Shown in pieces: positions 1-7,900 of a stretch of 11,345 nt of DNA (the first letter of the stretch is position 1; each line of letters begins with the position of its first letter). A model generated the notes under the pieces. That model had not been told where the DNA came from and did no database searches. It worked only from the letters and a program-made list of their open reading frames with translations. The translations under genes were made by a program, and so were the position numbers. The DNA is from SG8-4 sp964598225 (GTDB taxonomy: Bacteria; Planctomycetota; Phycisphaerae; Sedimentisphaerales; Anaerobacaceae), in the NCBI GenBank assembly GCA_964598225.1, contig CAZRBG010000110.1:1-11345 (forward strand). The letters are read 5' to 3'.

Positions 1-447
1 TCCGACGGAACTATCCCCATGAAATCGGGAAGTTATTTCGTGCACGATCCTAAGGGGTACGTTTCTCTTGACTTTTTCAACCAGTATGCGGATCAGGTCT
101 TTGGCTTTTTCCGTGGCTTCACGGCGGTTGTTGTGAACCCAGGAACAGTGCTCACGGATGTTTGCCATCTCCAGCATGTACGCATTGAGTCCCACTGTGG
201 TTGCCGCTTTACGGAAAGTCGGCTCGTGCATTCGCGGCGAGCAGGATGCAACCACTACTCCGGTCAGCTTGTGTTCCTCGATCGCATCGGTGACGATTTT
301 CTGTCCGGGATCGGAGCACATATATTTATAACTGCGGGCGATAGCCACGCTCGGCAACGTACCGGCGTATCGCGCCACCTCCTCACAGTCCACATTCTCT
401 GCAATATTCGCCCCACACCAGCAAACAAAAACGCCCATGCGCGCCAT
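1..447 (-). CDS. hdrA: HdrA, heterodisulfide reductase subunit A, N-terminal part (runs off left edge)
   Basis: HdrA is the flavin and iron-sulfur subunit of soluble heterodisulfide reductase complexes and is the site of electron bifurcation or transfer. The 149 visible codons carry the family N-terminus: GVFVCWCGANI near residue 5, YKYMCSDPGQ near 40, VVVASCSPRMHEPTFRKA near 68-85, and LEMANIREHCSWVH near 96-109. The ATG at 447 has a GGGGA Shine-Dalgarno-like stretch about 10 bases upstream. It lies 79 bases after hdrB and is the last visible gene of the cytochrome-hdrCBA operon. Up to KVKRNVPL the match is excellent. The last 17 codons before the edge do not look like the expected linker leading into the FAD-binding VIGGG motif, so the protein may be truncated, rearranged or unusual just beyond the window. 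Family assignment is firm; intactness is unknown. Confidence 0.85.
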   Translation of the reverse strand, partial: MARMGVFVCWCGANIAENVDCEEVARYAGTLPSVAIARSYKYMCSDPGQKIVTDAIEEHKLTGVVVASCSPRMHEPTFRKAATTVGLNAYMLEMANIREHCSWVHNNRREATEKAKDLIRILVEKVKRNVPLRIVHEITSRFHGDSSVG

Positions 448-526
448 GGTTAAAATTCCCCAATTGAATTATGTCGGTCGCTCAACAACGACTTAACAAA
501 ATTGCGGCAGTTAATAATCATCTCTC

Positions 527-1414
527 TCATAGGTATACCGCTCCGTCGACAAATCCTTTTTGGGCCAGCAACGGAAAAGGATCCACTATAAGCTTGTCCA
601 GGCATAAGCGTTTAGGATCCAAATCCATAGCCAGACCCATCAACTGGACAAAATAGATCACGGGAATGCCCAATCGCTCTCCGAGCAATTTCTCGGCCTC
701 CCCTTGAAACATATCGAGGTTGGCCTGGCACAATGGACAGGCCACCGTCAAAACATCCGCGCCGTTCTGCTTGGCCATCTGCAATACAGCAGAACTGAGC
801 TTTATCACCGTCTTTGTTTGCGTCAAAGTCAACGCGGCTCCGCAGCACTCGGTCTTGAAGGGCCAGTCCAAGGGTTCGGCTCCCAATGCTTCCATCATGT
901 TGTCCAGCAGCATAGGGTATTCGGACTTGTCGGTAAGCAGAGCCGCGGGCATGCGCGCCATCAGACAGCCGTAGTAGCAGGCTACCTTCAGACCTTTGAG
1001 AGGCCTGCGCACGTGGGCCTTGATGGTTTCAAGCCCGACCTCGCGTGCCAGCACCTCTGTAATGTGCACTACATTAAGACTGCCCTGGTAATCCTCTTCG
1101 ATGATTTCGCTGATCTTAGCGCGCAGCTCCGGATCGTCCTTTACCTGCTGATTAACCTGCTTCAATCTGCTGTGGCAACAGGCGCAGCACGTTAAGATGT
1201 CCAGCGCCTGCTTTTCCGCAGATGCACAGGAAATGGCCGGCAGCGCTATGGACAAAAGATGACTCGTTGCGTGCGCCGGAGTTGCGCCGCAGCAGACCCA
1301 ATCGTCGATCTCTTCCAGCTCGACACCAAGAGCTTCCAGCACCGCCTCGCTGGCGTGCGCATACTCAGCGCCACTTCCCTCCGATGAACATCCCGGGTAA
1401 TAGGCGTACTTCAT
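527..1414 (-). CDS. hdrB: HdrB, heterodisulfide reductase subunit B
   Basis: HdrB carries the catalytic non-cubane [4Fe-4S] clusters that, in methanogens, reduce CoM-S-S-CoB; bacterial homologues act on other, mostly unidentified, disulfides or carriers. At 295 residues it has the usual length. Two CCG domains are visible. The first uses C9, C41-C42 and C77-x-x-C80. The second uses C146 (with C150 nearby), C190-C191 and C226-x-x-C229. No signal peptide or membrane segment is seen, so it is cytosolic. Its ATG overlaps the hdrC stop by four bases (ATGA), which implies translational coupling; AGGAG and AAGG sequences lie just upstream inside hdrC. It is followed by hdrA. The physiological disulfide cannot be read from sequence. 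Confidence 0.95.
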   Translation of the reverse strand: MKYAYYPGCSSEGSGAEYAHASEAVLEALGVELEEIDDWVCCGATPAHATSHLLSIALPAISCASAEKQALDILTCCACCHSRLKQVNQQVKDDPELRAKISEIIEEDYQGSLNVVHITEVLAREVGLETIKAHVRRPLKGLKVACYYGCLMARMPAALLTDKSEYPMLLDNMMEALGAEPLDWPFKTECCGAALTLTQTKTVIKLSSAVLQMAKQNGADVLTVACPLCQANLDMFQGEAEKLLGERLGIPVIYFVQLMGLAMDLDPKRLCLDKLIVDPFPLLAQKGFVDGAVYL

Positions 1415-1980
1415 TTACCTTCTATCTCCTCAATGCGGTCGAACACACGCTGTAACCTCTCTATGCGCCTGATTTTGTGAGGTGACACGCCCAGCTTGTT
1501 CCTCAGAATGAACCACGGCGCCTTTCTTACATTCGTCAATAACCTGCCCGAGTTGATGTTATATCCACCCATCATTCCAATCTCGCTGAGACGACCGAAA
1601 TTCCGCACACAGTCCAGAAACGACTGGTAGAAAGTCCAGGCTTCCAGAGAGCGTGACCCTCGTCCAAAGTGTACGTCCGTGGTTAGTTTTCGCACTGCAT
1701 CCTTGATACGCATAATGTCTATTCCCATCGGACACCGGCCGTTGCAGGTTCCGCATCCGGCACAATGCCAAAGACTATCGCTGCTCAGCGCTTCTGCTTC
1801 CATGCCGAGTTGCACCATACGTATTAAACGATTCGGCGACACATCAACGTATGGCTGTACCGGGCAGCCTCCGGAACACTTGCCGCACTGGTAGCAGTCG
1901 CTGAGATTCTGCCCGCTCAACTCCTCTACCTTGCGGCGAAACTCAGAGTGCAACGCTTTGTCCGTTACATCAGTCCTCAT
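1411..1980 (-). CDS. hdrC: HdrC, heterodisulfide reductase subunit C (2x[4Fe-4S])
   Basis: HdrC is the small electron-relay subunit between HdrA and HdrB. The 189-residue protein shows two ferredoxin-type motifs: C29-x2-C32-x2-C35-x3-C39 (CYQCGKCSGGCP) and C73-x2-C76-x2-C79-x3-C83 (CAGCGTCNGRCP), each expected to bind one [4Fe-4S] cluster. It has no membrane segments, unlike the fused QmoC or DsrM-type proteins, so it should be soluble or docked to its partners. The ATG at 1980 lies 22 bases after the stop of the giant cytochrome gene, with GGGA upstream, and its end overlaps hdrB by four bases. It is therefore in one operon with the cytochrome, hdrB and hdrA. Its position next to a membrane cytochrome suggests it may exchange electrons with it; that is inference. 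Confidence 0.95.
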   Translation of the reverse strand: MRTDVTDKALHSEFRRKVEELSGQNLSDCYQCGKCSGGCPVQPYVDVSPNRLIRMVQLGMEAEALSSDSLWHCAGCGTCNGRCPMGIDIMRIKDAVRKLTTDVHFGRGSRSLEAWTFYQSFLDCVRNFGRLSEIGMMGGYNINSGRLLTNVRKAPWFILRNKLGVSPHKIRRIERLQRVFDRIEEIEGK

Positions 1981-2002
1981 ATTATCTTTCCCGTTTCATG
2001 CC

Positions 2003-5000
2003 TCATTCAATCAGTGACCGGCTCTTTTCGATCTCTTCGAGCACCTTATCGAGAATTTCCATTACATAGCCGACGTTGTGTGCTCCATAGCTGCCGTCCT
2101 TAACCACCATATCGAGCTTGGTGCGAGCAGATCCCGCGAGTTTTCCGGCTTCTTCCAGTTTTTCCGTTGTCGCCCCGGAAGACTGTAGCGCCGTCTCCAA
2201 TTCAGCCATTGCCGGCTCAAGCTCGCCGAGCATGTCCTTAGTCGCTTCCTGCCATGCAGCCAGCTCATCGGCGTAGTCTTTATTGTTATGACAATCAACG
2301 CACTGGTTGGCTCCGGAGATTCTGCTTATGAGTGTCAGATTCCCAAGCTGCGTGTTCTGCACATCATCGTGACATCCGTCGCATGCCACGCCCGCTTCGT
2401 ACATCACATCCGGCTTGGTATCCATTCCCGGCACGGCGGTACCGGCGTAGATGGCTTCCTGTATGGAATGGCGCTTGCCTCCATGGCAGGTTGCGCAGTT
2501 GGCGGACGTCAACAACTGCTCCGTCATCGAGCTGTCACCGTGCTTGATCTGGTCGTGACACGCCAGGCAGTCAAAGTGTCCCGCGGAGACATGAACCAGA
2601 TGGAATTGCTCTTGATCTTCAATCTCGGCCTGGTCTTCATTCTCCAGGTGACAGGACTGACACCGGATTCGCGAAACAGCTCCGTCACCCTGGGTTACCT
2701 GACTGTGGCAGTGCACGCATGTCACGTGTCCGTCACCGGCCATAAAGTCTTTATGGCTGAACGGCTCGTCCACGAAGATAACCTCTTGTTCCGGTACGTT
2801 GTGACACGTTTCACAGTTGCCCGCGGCCACTTCTTTATCGCCTCGGCCATAGAAGTGGCACGTTAGACAGGTTGTCTTGCTGACGCTGATATGCCGGCCT
2901 TCTACAGTCTGTCCGTGACAGCTAACACAGTTCAAAGACTTACCCTTTGGGTGCTCGTTCAGATGTCTGCCGTGACGGAACTTAATTTTGTCATAGAGCA
3001 TGACCACTTTTCCTTCGTTAGCGATTTCTCCATGACAACTGTTCTGTTGACAGGATGCGTTGCTGATCTCACCGTGGGGCCTGGTGCCGTAAGAGCCGGC
3101 GACGTACTGAACCAACTGAACCATTCCCTGAGCCTTGGCTGCAATGGTTCCGGCAACGCCCGGCTCGGTATGGCAGGCGACACAGGCAACGTTCTTGTGA
3201 GATGAGTGCTGCCATGATGTAAAGTATTCTTCCATATTGTGGCAGGAGGCGCAAAATCTTGGATGCCCGGTGATCTCGATCCCGTAGGCGCCAAGTGCCA
3301 CGGTGCCGAACACTGCAACTATTAGAAACAGCAATGCCGCACCAAATCCCGTGAAAAGCGAGAACACCGGCACAGTGCCCAGCCGGGTGATTCTCTTGAC
3401 CAGATGGGGCAGCAGGAACGCAGCCGCCAAGACCCCCCCGCCAATAACCAGGTAAAGGAATATGTGAGCCGTAAAAACACTGCCGGTACCCCTGAGCCAG
3501 TCATAGCCCATCAGTGCCAAAGCTACACTCAGCAGATAAGCGTAAATATCATCCCGCACAATCAAAAACAGACACACAAACACAACACCGCTTATCATGA
3601 ATACCGGCCAGGAGGTATCCGCCACCGTAGCTATGACCTTTACGCCACAACTGAAGCTCGCCACCACTGCGGCCGCCGTATAAAGAGGCATGGACCAGGC
3701 TTTGGCCCTGGTACGGTCCAGCACATATCCCAGTGCCACCCATACAAGTGAAAGCCCTGCCAACAGATGTATCTGCTGCCCGTACGGTGTGCCGGCCAGG
3801 ACTGCTATAGCCAGCAAGAGCACGAAGCTGATCCATAACACAGTACCCAGCCGCAAGCCCTTGTTCTCGCGGAGTCCCGGTATGAACGCGTATAGCAACA
3901 CCAGCGGGACGGCCGCAAGATATTGATAAGATGTGCTTACCGACCACGCCTGAATCAGTACTGCAATTGCCAGCACAATACCTGTTAAATGGCCTGATAC
4001 AACAGAGGTGTCGGCCATTGCGGAGAATCTGTTACGACCGAAGGCCGCCAGACCAAATAGCACAAGCACTATGCCCGTGCCGGCGCCCAAACGCATTTCA
4101 ATCCCGGAAAATAGACCGAAAATGATTAACAAAGCTCCCAGCACGAATAACCAGTTTGCCAAACGAGCGGCACCTTGTCCTCGCTGTACCCCCCACATCA
4201 GCCAGTAGGCGGCCGAAAGAACAAGCAGGCAGGCTCCAGCAACCGCTACGCTCAAGCCGATTACGGGGGTCAATGCCGCCATGACTATTGCGGTCATTGT
4301 CGATAAAACCGCCAGTCCCTGTACGAACAACTCCAATATATCGCGCAGTCGACGATTGGGCCGCCAGGCAATCAATACGGCCATTACTCCGATGGCCGTA
4401 ACACAGTACAGTAACTCGGGCGATCCTCTAAGCCAGGCAAGGACAAAGGCCGCTATTGAGAGGATCAGCCATCCAAGATTGGCCGCCCCTCGCGTTATTC
4501 GTTTGCCGCGTGCATCCGCCCAGACAAACAGTCCACCCACCACCAGCGCCGCTGCTGCACAGGCACTCCAGGCGATCGTATTTTCCCAGACAAAAGATGC
4601 TCCGTTTAGCACAACGGACGGTGTCCATTCGAGCCAGGAACTGATCCTGTCCGAAGGCAATAAAACCAAAGCAATGAAAATACCAGCGAGTGCCGGCCCC
4701 ATAGCATAGTAATATGATTTTTCTTTCAGACGCACACTCAAGTATGGTATCGCTACCGACGCCATCAACGCAGCAACTGCGGCTATCACGAAGCGGTCAT
4801 GTAAAATCAGAAAGTACCAGGCAAAGAAAGCCGGGAAAATCGCTGCCGCGGCTATCCGCCTGCGTGTGAGAGGGTCTCCGGCCTTTGCAAAAAACACACA
4901 TAGTAACCCCGTGCAGGCCAGGAGCACCTGCGGGACAGCCAGAGACCATATTAAACCCGGGACGTCCGGAAGTTGCCGGCCGAGGCCAAGCAATCCCGCC

Positions 5001-6115
5001 GAGACGAACATAACGGCAGCCAGCACGTAACCGTCGCCTTTGCCGTCCCGGTCGCGGCGCTGCCAGGCGATCAAAGAGAATGTGATTCCGCAGACGAGAC
5101 CGGCCAGTGCGACGTACAAATTGCCTGATTGAATGAACATCACCGGCACGATCGGCAGGGACAATCCAGTGGCGCCAAAGAAGAAACACTTTGCCACGAT
5201 TCGCTCGGCCACCGTCGCCCCCCCGATGTCTTCAACAGCCCCGGCAAGGCGTTCGTATGCTATCCAGAGCAGCAGCGACGCCAAAGCCATGTCGATGACC
5301 AAGAAAGGCCACTGCCAGACCGAGAATATAAGCGACATCAGTATGGTCGGCGCCGAACAGAAATAGAAATGTCGAGACCAGTTGTATCCTTTTTCCCGAT
5401 GAAGACCCGTACCGACCAGCAGGATCACTGCCGCCGATGCTATGGCCGCCACCCAACAAAAATTAATCGACCACAGTCCGGCGGCCAAAAACATGCCGCC
5501 AACTGTCAGGAATAGAGCGAATAGATACGTGTAAACGGCCCTTTGGCCCATCATTCGGTGAGCTATATAAACGCCGGAATAGCCCAGAAAGGTTAATGCG
5601 GCTACATTCCGTATCAGCCCTTGCCGGCCCATAAGATCGCTTGCCTGCACGAGTGCCCAGATAGAAAACACAAGCACAGTGATGTTCATCACCCGGAATA
5701 TCGTCAGCGGAAATGACTTCAACGAGTCGGGTAATCCTTTCAGGCAGTGCCCGACAATCAGCAAAAAGACAACTAACGCCAGTGAAAGAAGCGGAAAAGC
5801 TGTTATGGGCGCTCCCAGGCCATAGCAAATCATGAAGAATGAGACCGCACTGAAGAGCATTGCACCGTAAAGGAAACCGGCTCGCCTGGTGATTACGGAG
5901 GCAAAATAATAACCTATAGAGAAAACAAAAACGAGACCGGCTGTTAGAAAAGGATGGGTGGAATTGAATTCCGTACATGCCACAATCAGCGCAAAGGCAA
6001 CCAACAAGCCGAATCGGTGAAGAAGCTCAGCAGGAAAAACTGATAGTCGTCGACGTTTCAAACTTGAACCTTGCCTTTCTGTAATTACCATCAAGCCTTG
6101 GTTTAAAAAACGCAT
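2003..6115 (-). CDS. Giant polytopic membrane protein fused to a 12-heme NapC/NrfH-like cytochrome c
   Basis: The 1370-residue protein has two parts. Residues about 27-940 contain some 30 or more hydrophobic segments with short loops (counted by eye) and no domain I recognise. Residues 955-1276 form a multiheme c-type cytochrome preceded by a membrane anchor. The first heme site, CASCHNM at 955, has the CxxCHxM form of NrfH/NapC heme 1. It is followed by SWQHSSHKNVACVACHTEPG, also typical of NapC/NirT/NrfH quinol dehydrogenases. I count eleven CxxCH sites plus one CX4CH (CQQNSCH at 1022), twelve in all. Residues 1277-1370 look like amphipathic helices with a DGSYGAHNVGY motif. It heads the operon with hdrCBA, 25 bases from a predicted sigma-54 start site. 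ATG 6115 lacks a clear ribosome site; Met9 (ATG at 6091), preceded by AAGG, is an alternative start. The likely role is moving electrons between quinone and external hemes; direction and partners are inferred. Confidence 0.9.
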   Translation of the reverse strand: MRFLNQGLMVITERQGSSLKRRRLSVFPAELLHRFGLLVAFALIVACTEFNSTHPFLTAGLVFVFSIGYYFASVITRRAGFLYGAMLFSAVSFFMICYGLGAPITAFPLLSLALVVFLLIVGHCLKGLPDSLKSFPLTIFRVMNITVLVFSIWALVQASDLMGRQGLIRNVAALTFLGYSGVYIAHRMMGQRAVYTYLFALFLTVGGMFLAAGLWSINFCWVAAIASAAVILLVGTGLHREKGYNWSRHFYFCSAPTILMSLIFSVWQWPFLVIDMALASLLLWIAYERLAGAVEDIGGATVAERIVAKCFFFGATGLSLPIVPVMFIQSGNLYVALAGLVCGITFSLIAWQRRDRDGKGDGYVLAAVMFVSAGLLGLGRQLPDVPGLIWSLAVPQVLLACTGLLCVFFAKAGDPLTRRRIAAAAIFPAFFAWYFLILHDRFVIAAVAALMASVAIPYLSVRLKEKSYYYAMGPALAGIFIALVLLPSDRISSWLEWTPSVVLNGASFVWENTIAWSACAAAALVVGGLFVWADARGKRITRGAANLGWLILSIAAFVLAWLRGSPELLYCVTAIGVMAVLIAWRPNRRLRDILELFVQGLAVLSTMTAIVMAALTPVIGLSVAVAGACLLVLSAAYWLMWGVQRGQGAARLANWLFVLGALLIIFGLFSGIEMRLGAGTGIVLVLFGLAAFGRNRFSAMADTSVVSGHLTGIVLAIAVLIQAWSVSTSYQYLAAVPLVLLYAFIPGLRENKGLRLGTVLWISFVLLLAIAVLAGTPYGQQIHLLAGLSLVWVALGYVLDRTRAKAWSMPLYTAAAVVASFSCGVKVIATVADTSWPVFMISGVVFVCLFLIVRDDIYAYLLSVALALMGYDWLRGTGSVFTAHIFLYLVIGGGVLAAAFLLPHLVKRITRLGTVPVFSLFTGFGAALLFLIVAVFGTVALGAYGIEITGHPRFCASCHNMEEYFTSWQHSSHKNVACVACHTEPGVAGTIAAKAQGMVQLVQYVAGSYGTRPHGEISNASCQQNSCHGEIANEGKVVMLYDKIKFRHGRHLNEHPKGKSLNCVSCHGQTVEGRHISVSKTTCLTCHFYGRGDKEVAAGNCETCHNVPEQEVIFVDEPFSHKDFMAGDGHVTCVHCHSQVTQGDGAVSRIRCQSCHLENEDQAEIEDQEQFHLVHVSAGHFDCLACHDQIKHGDSSMTEQLLTSANCATCHGGKRHSIQEAIYAGTAVPGMDTKPDVMYEAGVACDGCHDDVQNTQLGNLTLISRISGANQCVDCHNNKDYADELAAWQEATKDMLGELEPAMAELETALQSSGATTEKLEEAGKLAGSARTKLDMVVKDGSYGAHNVGYVMEILDKVLEEIEKSRSLIE

Positions 6116-6150
6116 TTATTAACGCTGATAACGCACTTGAATTGCACTAT

Positions 6151-6166
6151 TGCAAAACGTATGCCA
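6151..6166 (-). promoter_or_regulatory. Sigma-54 (-24/-12) promoter for the cytochrome-hdrCBA operon
   Basis: The minus strand reads TGGCATACGTTTTGCA. It keeps the invariant GG and GC pairs separated by exactly 10 bases and the TGGCA and TTGCA half-sites of RpoN promoters. The expected start site is near 6140, which gives a leader of about 25 bases before the ATG at 6115. The promoter faces the operon. A sigma-54 activator is encoded in the same locus and two more sites of this type precede the other two transcription units, so chance occurrence is unlikely. Confidence 0.8.
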
Positions 6167-6215
6167 CCACAAAAACCTTTTTTCTATCAGGTTGAACATC
6201 ATACAAAGTAAGACC

Positions 6216-6230
6216 TCCGGTCAATCCGGA
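6216..6230. repeat. Inverted repeat TCCGG-N5-CCGGA
   Basis: A perfect 5-base inverted repeat lies 50 bases upstream of the -24/-12 element. Its core, CGG-N5-CCG, resembles the CGG-N4-CCG dyads of the predicted activator sites but has one extra spacer base. It could be a weaker activator site or chance. Confidence 0.3.
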
Positions 6231-6377
6231 TATGCAGAAAATGATTAGTCTTAGGGCATCAAAAAGCCTGTTCTTCAAGCAGCTAAACTCTTTCTCGGAT
6301 TCCCCAAAAATTATTTTACTGAAATACATAACGTCACCCGGTCGCGATTTGTCAGATCAACGTTGCTGTCCTGTTTT

Positions 6378-6410
6378 ACGGAAATCCGTCAGTCTATCGG
6401 GAACCCGTCA
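6378..6410. promoter_or_regulatory. Paired-dyad activator site (UAS) upstream of the cytochrome-hdr operon
   Basis: Two CGG-N4-CCG dyads lie with centres 19 bases apart: CGGAAATCCG (within the palindrome ACGGAAATCCGT, 6378-6389) and the perfect palindrome CGGGAACCCG (6398-6407). Each is followed by TCA on the plus strand. The same arrangement with the same spacing occurs at 8025-8057 upstream of the radical SAM gene; aligned without gaps the two 33-base blocks agree at 22 positions. The site lies about 240-270 bases upstream of the predicted start at 6140, within the reach of enhancer-binding proteins. It is the likely binding site of the Fis-type HTH regulator encoded at 8080-9411 (inference). 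Confidence 0.65.
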
Positions 6411-7733
6411 CTATAACGAAGAAACACCAATTTTGCAGATTTGGCCAGTTCTGTTCGACTGAACAAGCTCTCGAAAGGTGGCGGCTAAAGAGTCTGAGGA
6501 CATGTGGATGTTTCGATAATCACCCACCACGGAAAACAGGGTTCCCATTATAATCACCCAATAATATCGTCCTCGGCGAGTCAGCACGAGTTTGCCATTG
6601 CGTATAACAAGCGCTCCGATCGACAGCAGGAACAGCAACTCACCGCCAAGAAACAGCCGGAAATTACGGCCCAGTTTGTCCTCTAACTCAGAAAGACTTA
6701 CGGAGCCGCCAACTAAAGCGAGCGTAAACAGGTAACGCATTCGGTCGCGTTCGGAGAAGACCCGACACCCCGTAATTGGAGATCGATCCGATTCACCTCT
6801 GCGAATATAATCCTGAACGGAAAAGGTATTATGATACATGGTCTCCCCGACAAAGCCCCACGAGCCGGGCCCCACTCCTATGTACTCGTCGCGGCTCACA
6901 ATATATTCATCAGACAACTCCGTCTTCTTGGAGAAACACCACACCGATTCGCATCGATACTGCTCGGCCAATTGATCCACGATCAGATCGTACGCCTTTC
7001 TGCCGTTCAGTTTGTGCCCTTTTCCGCATTTCTTCTCGATCTCTTTCTGATTAAAGTTGGAGACCATCAAAGGATAATAGGTGACCTGATCGAGATCCAG
7101 CTCCTTTATTGTGTTGATTTCCTCGGCTAACATCTCCATGGTTTGATTGGGGAAATTGAATATCAAATCGACATTCAGCGTATCGAACATCCCCTTGATG
7201 GAGGCTAATCGCTGGCTGATATTCTCGCTCGAGCCGTATTGTCCGGATCGATGAACGCTGCTCAGAATTTCATTGCTAAATGACTGTACTCCCACAGAAA
7301 GACGATTTACACCGATTTCCTTGAGTTTATGCAGGATATCCGGAACAAGATGGTCGGGATTGCACTCCGTAGAAATCTGACGAACGGGCCAGAGTGACCT
7401 GGCCAGCGAGAGGATGTCCAAGAGTTTGTCGGGCCATATCGTGGGCGTGCCGCCGCCCACGTATACCGAATCAAACTGATACCCCAGCGAGTAGTAGGCT
7501 CTCATTTCTTTTTTAACAGCCTCAAAATACCTGGCCGCCAACTCGGGCTCGAATTTTATGCGTACAAAAGAACAATAGGGGCAGAGGTGAGAACAAAAGG
7601 GAATGTGAATATAAAGGAGGTAATTTTTTGATGTATCGGGTAACCGGGGCGCATACGATTTGCCAGGCTCAAAGGCCAGGTAGTGCTTCGTTACTCGTGT
7701 TGCAAAGTGTCGCAGCAAACGTTCTATTAGCAT
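6411..7733 (-). CDS. HemW/HutW-like radical SAM protein (coproporphyrinogen III oxidase family)
   Basis: Numbered from the ATG at 7733, the 440-residue protein has the radical SAM cluster motif C47-x3-C51-x2-C54 within YIHIPFCSHLCPYCSF, GGGTPT at 93-98, an ECNP segment at 123-126, VGVQSF at 147-152, and a C-terminal region resembling the HemN winged-helix domain. The residue two after C54 is Phe, as in HemW/HutW-type proteins; true HemN has an extra Cys there, so oxygen-independent coproporphyrinogen oxidase activity is doubtful. Heme handling or another porphyrin-related radical reaction is more likely. The frame is open back to an ATG at 7952, but predicted promoters lie inside that extension and its residues are not family-like, so I prefer 7733, although no good ribosome site precedes it. 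The gene has its own sigma-54 promoter and paired-dyad site, which places it in one regulon with the multiheme cytochrome. Confidence 0.85.
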   Translation of the reverse strand: MLIERLLRHFATRVTKHYLAFEPGKSYAPRLPDTSKNYLLYIHIPFCSHLCPYCSFVRIKFEPELAARYFEAVKKEMRAYYSLGYQFDSVYVGGGTPTIWPDKLLDILSLARSLWPVRQISTECNPDHLVPDILHKLKEIGVNRLSVGVQSFSNEILSSVHRSGQYGSSENISQRLASIKGMFDTLNVDLIFNFPNQTMEMLAEEINTIKELDLDQVTYYPLMVSNFNQKEIEKKCGKGHKLNGRKAYDLIVDQLAEQYRCESVWCFSKKTELSDEYIVSRDEYIGVGPGSWGFVGETMYHNTFSVQDYIRRGESDRSPITGCRVFSERDRMRYLFTLALVGGSVSLSELEDKLGRNFRLFLGGELLFLLSIGALVIRNGKLVLTRRGRYYWVIIMGTLFSVVGDYRNIHMSSDSLAATFRELVQSNRTGQICKIGVSSL

Positions 7734-7880
7734 GTTGGCATAATAAAGGAGGAAAAGTAAAAATAATTGTCTGGTTATCGCAGTGTGGAAAATCCCGTAT
7801 TCATCATCATTTTCCTTGGACTTTACCTTTCTGTAACAGTCAGGGCCTCCGGCCTTGAACGGAGCGCATGCCGACAACCA

Positions 7881-7896
7881 AGCATTGGGAGTGCCA
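7881..7896 (-). promoter_or_regulatory. Second, weaker sigma-54-like promoter for the radical SAM gene
   Basis: The minus strand reads TGGCACTCCCAATGCT. The -24 half is consensus TGGCAC and the GG-N10-GC spacing is right, but the -12 half is ATGCT where TTGCT is expected. It lies exactly 20 bases downstream of the stronger element at 7901-7916, so the two would sit on the same face of the helix. It may be a secondary start or a remnant of duplication. Confidence 0.45.
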
Positions 7897-7900
7897 ATAC

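Larger units (their letters stand above)
6116..6410. other. Regulatory intergenic region upstream of the cytochrome-hdr operon
   Basis: This 295-base gap between the radical SAM stop and the cytochrome start holds a sigma-54 promoter (6151-6166), a paired dyad (6378-6410) that abuts the radical SAM stop codon, and a further inverted repeat TCCGG-N5-CCGGA at 6216-6230. I see no convincing gene. A 60-codon minus-strand frame at 6147-6329 runs through the promoter and is not supported. No hairpin with a T-run that would terminate the radical SAM transcript is evident, so some read-through into the operon is possible. Confidence 0.6.

Noticed and set aside
19..453. Plus-strand 144-codon open frame opposite hdrA
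   Set aside because: It is the antisense of a clearly conserved HdrA N-terminus and has no family resemblance.
4281..5515. Long plus-strand frames within the membrane half of the giant cytochrome gene
   Set aside because: They are antisense to a continuous 1370-codon frame with strong membrane-protein composition and show no domain of their own.
6147..6329. 60-codon minus-strand frame upstream of the cytochrome gene
   Set aside because: Its 3' end overlaps the predicted -24/-12 promoter of the operon and I recognise nothing in it.
7612..7858. Plus-strand frame with a perfect AAAGGAGG ribosome-like site before TTG/ATG at 7628-7631, and a second AAAGGAGG at 7746-7753
   Set aside because: Both sites are the antisense of Leu-Leu-Tyr codons (CTC CTT TAT) in the radical SAM reading frame; the predicted product is low-complexity and unlike any protein.
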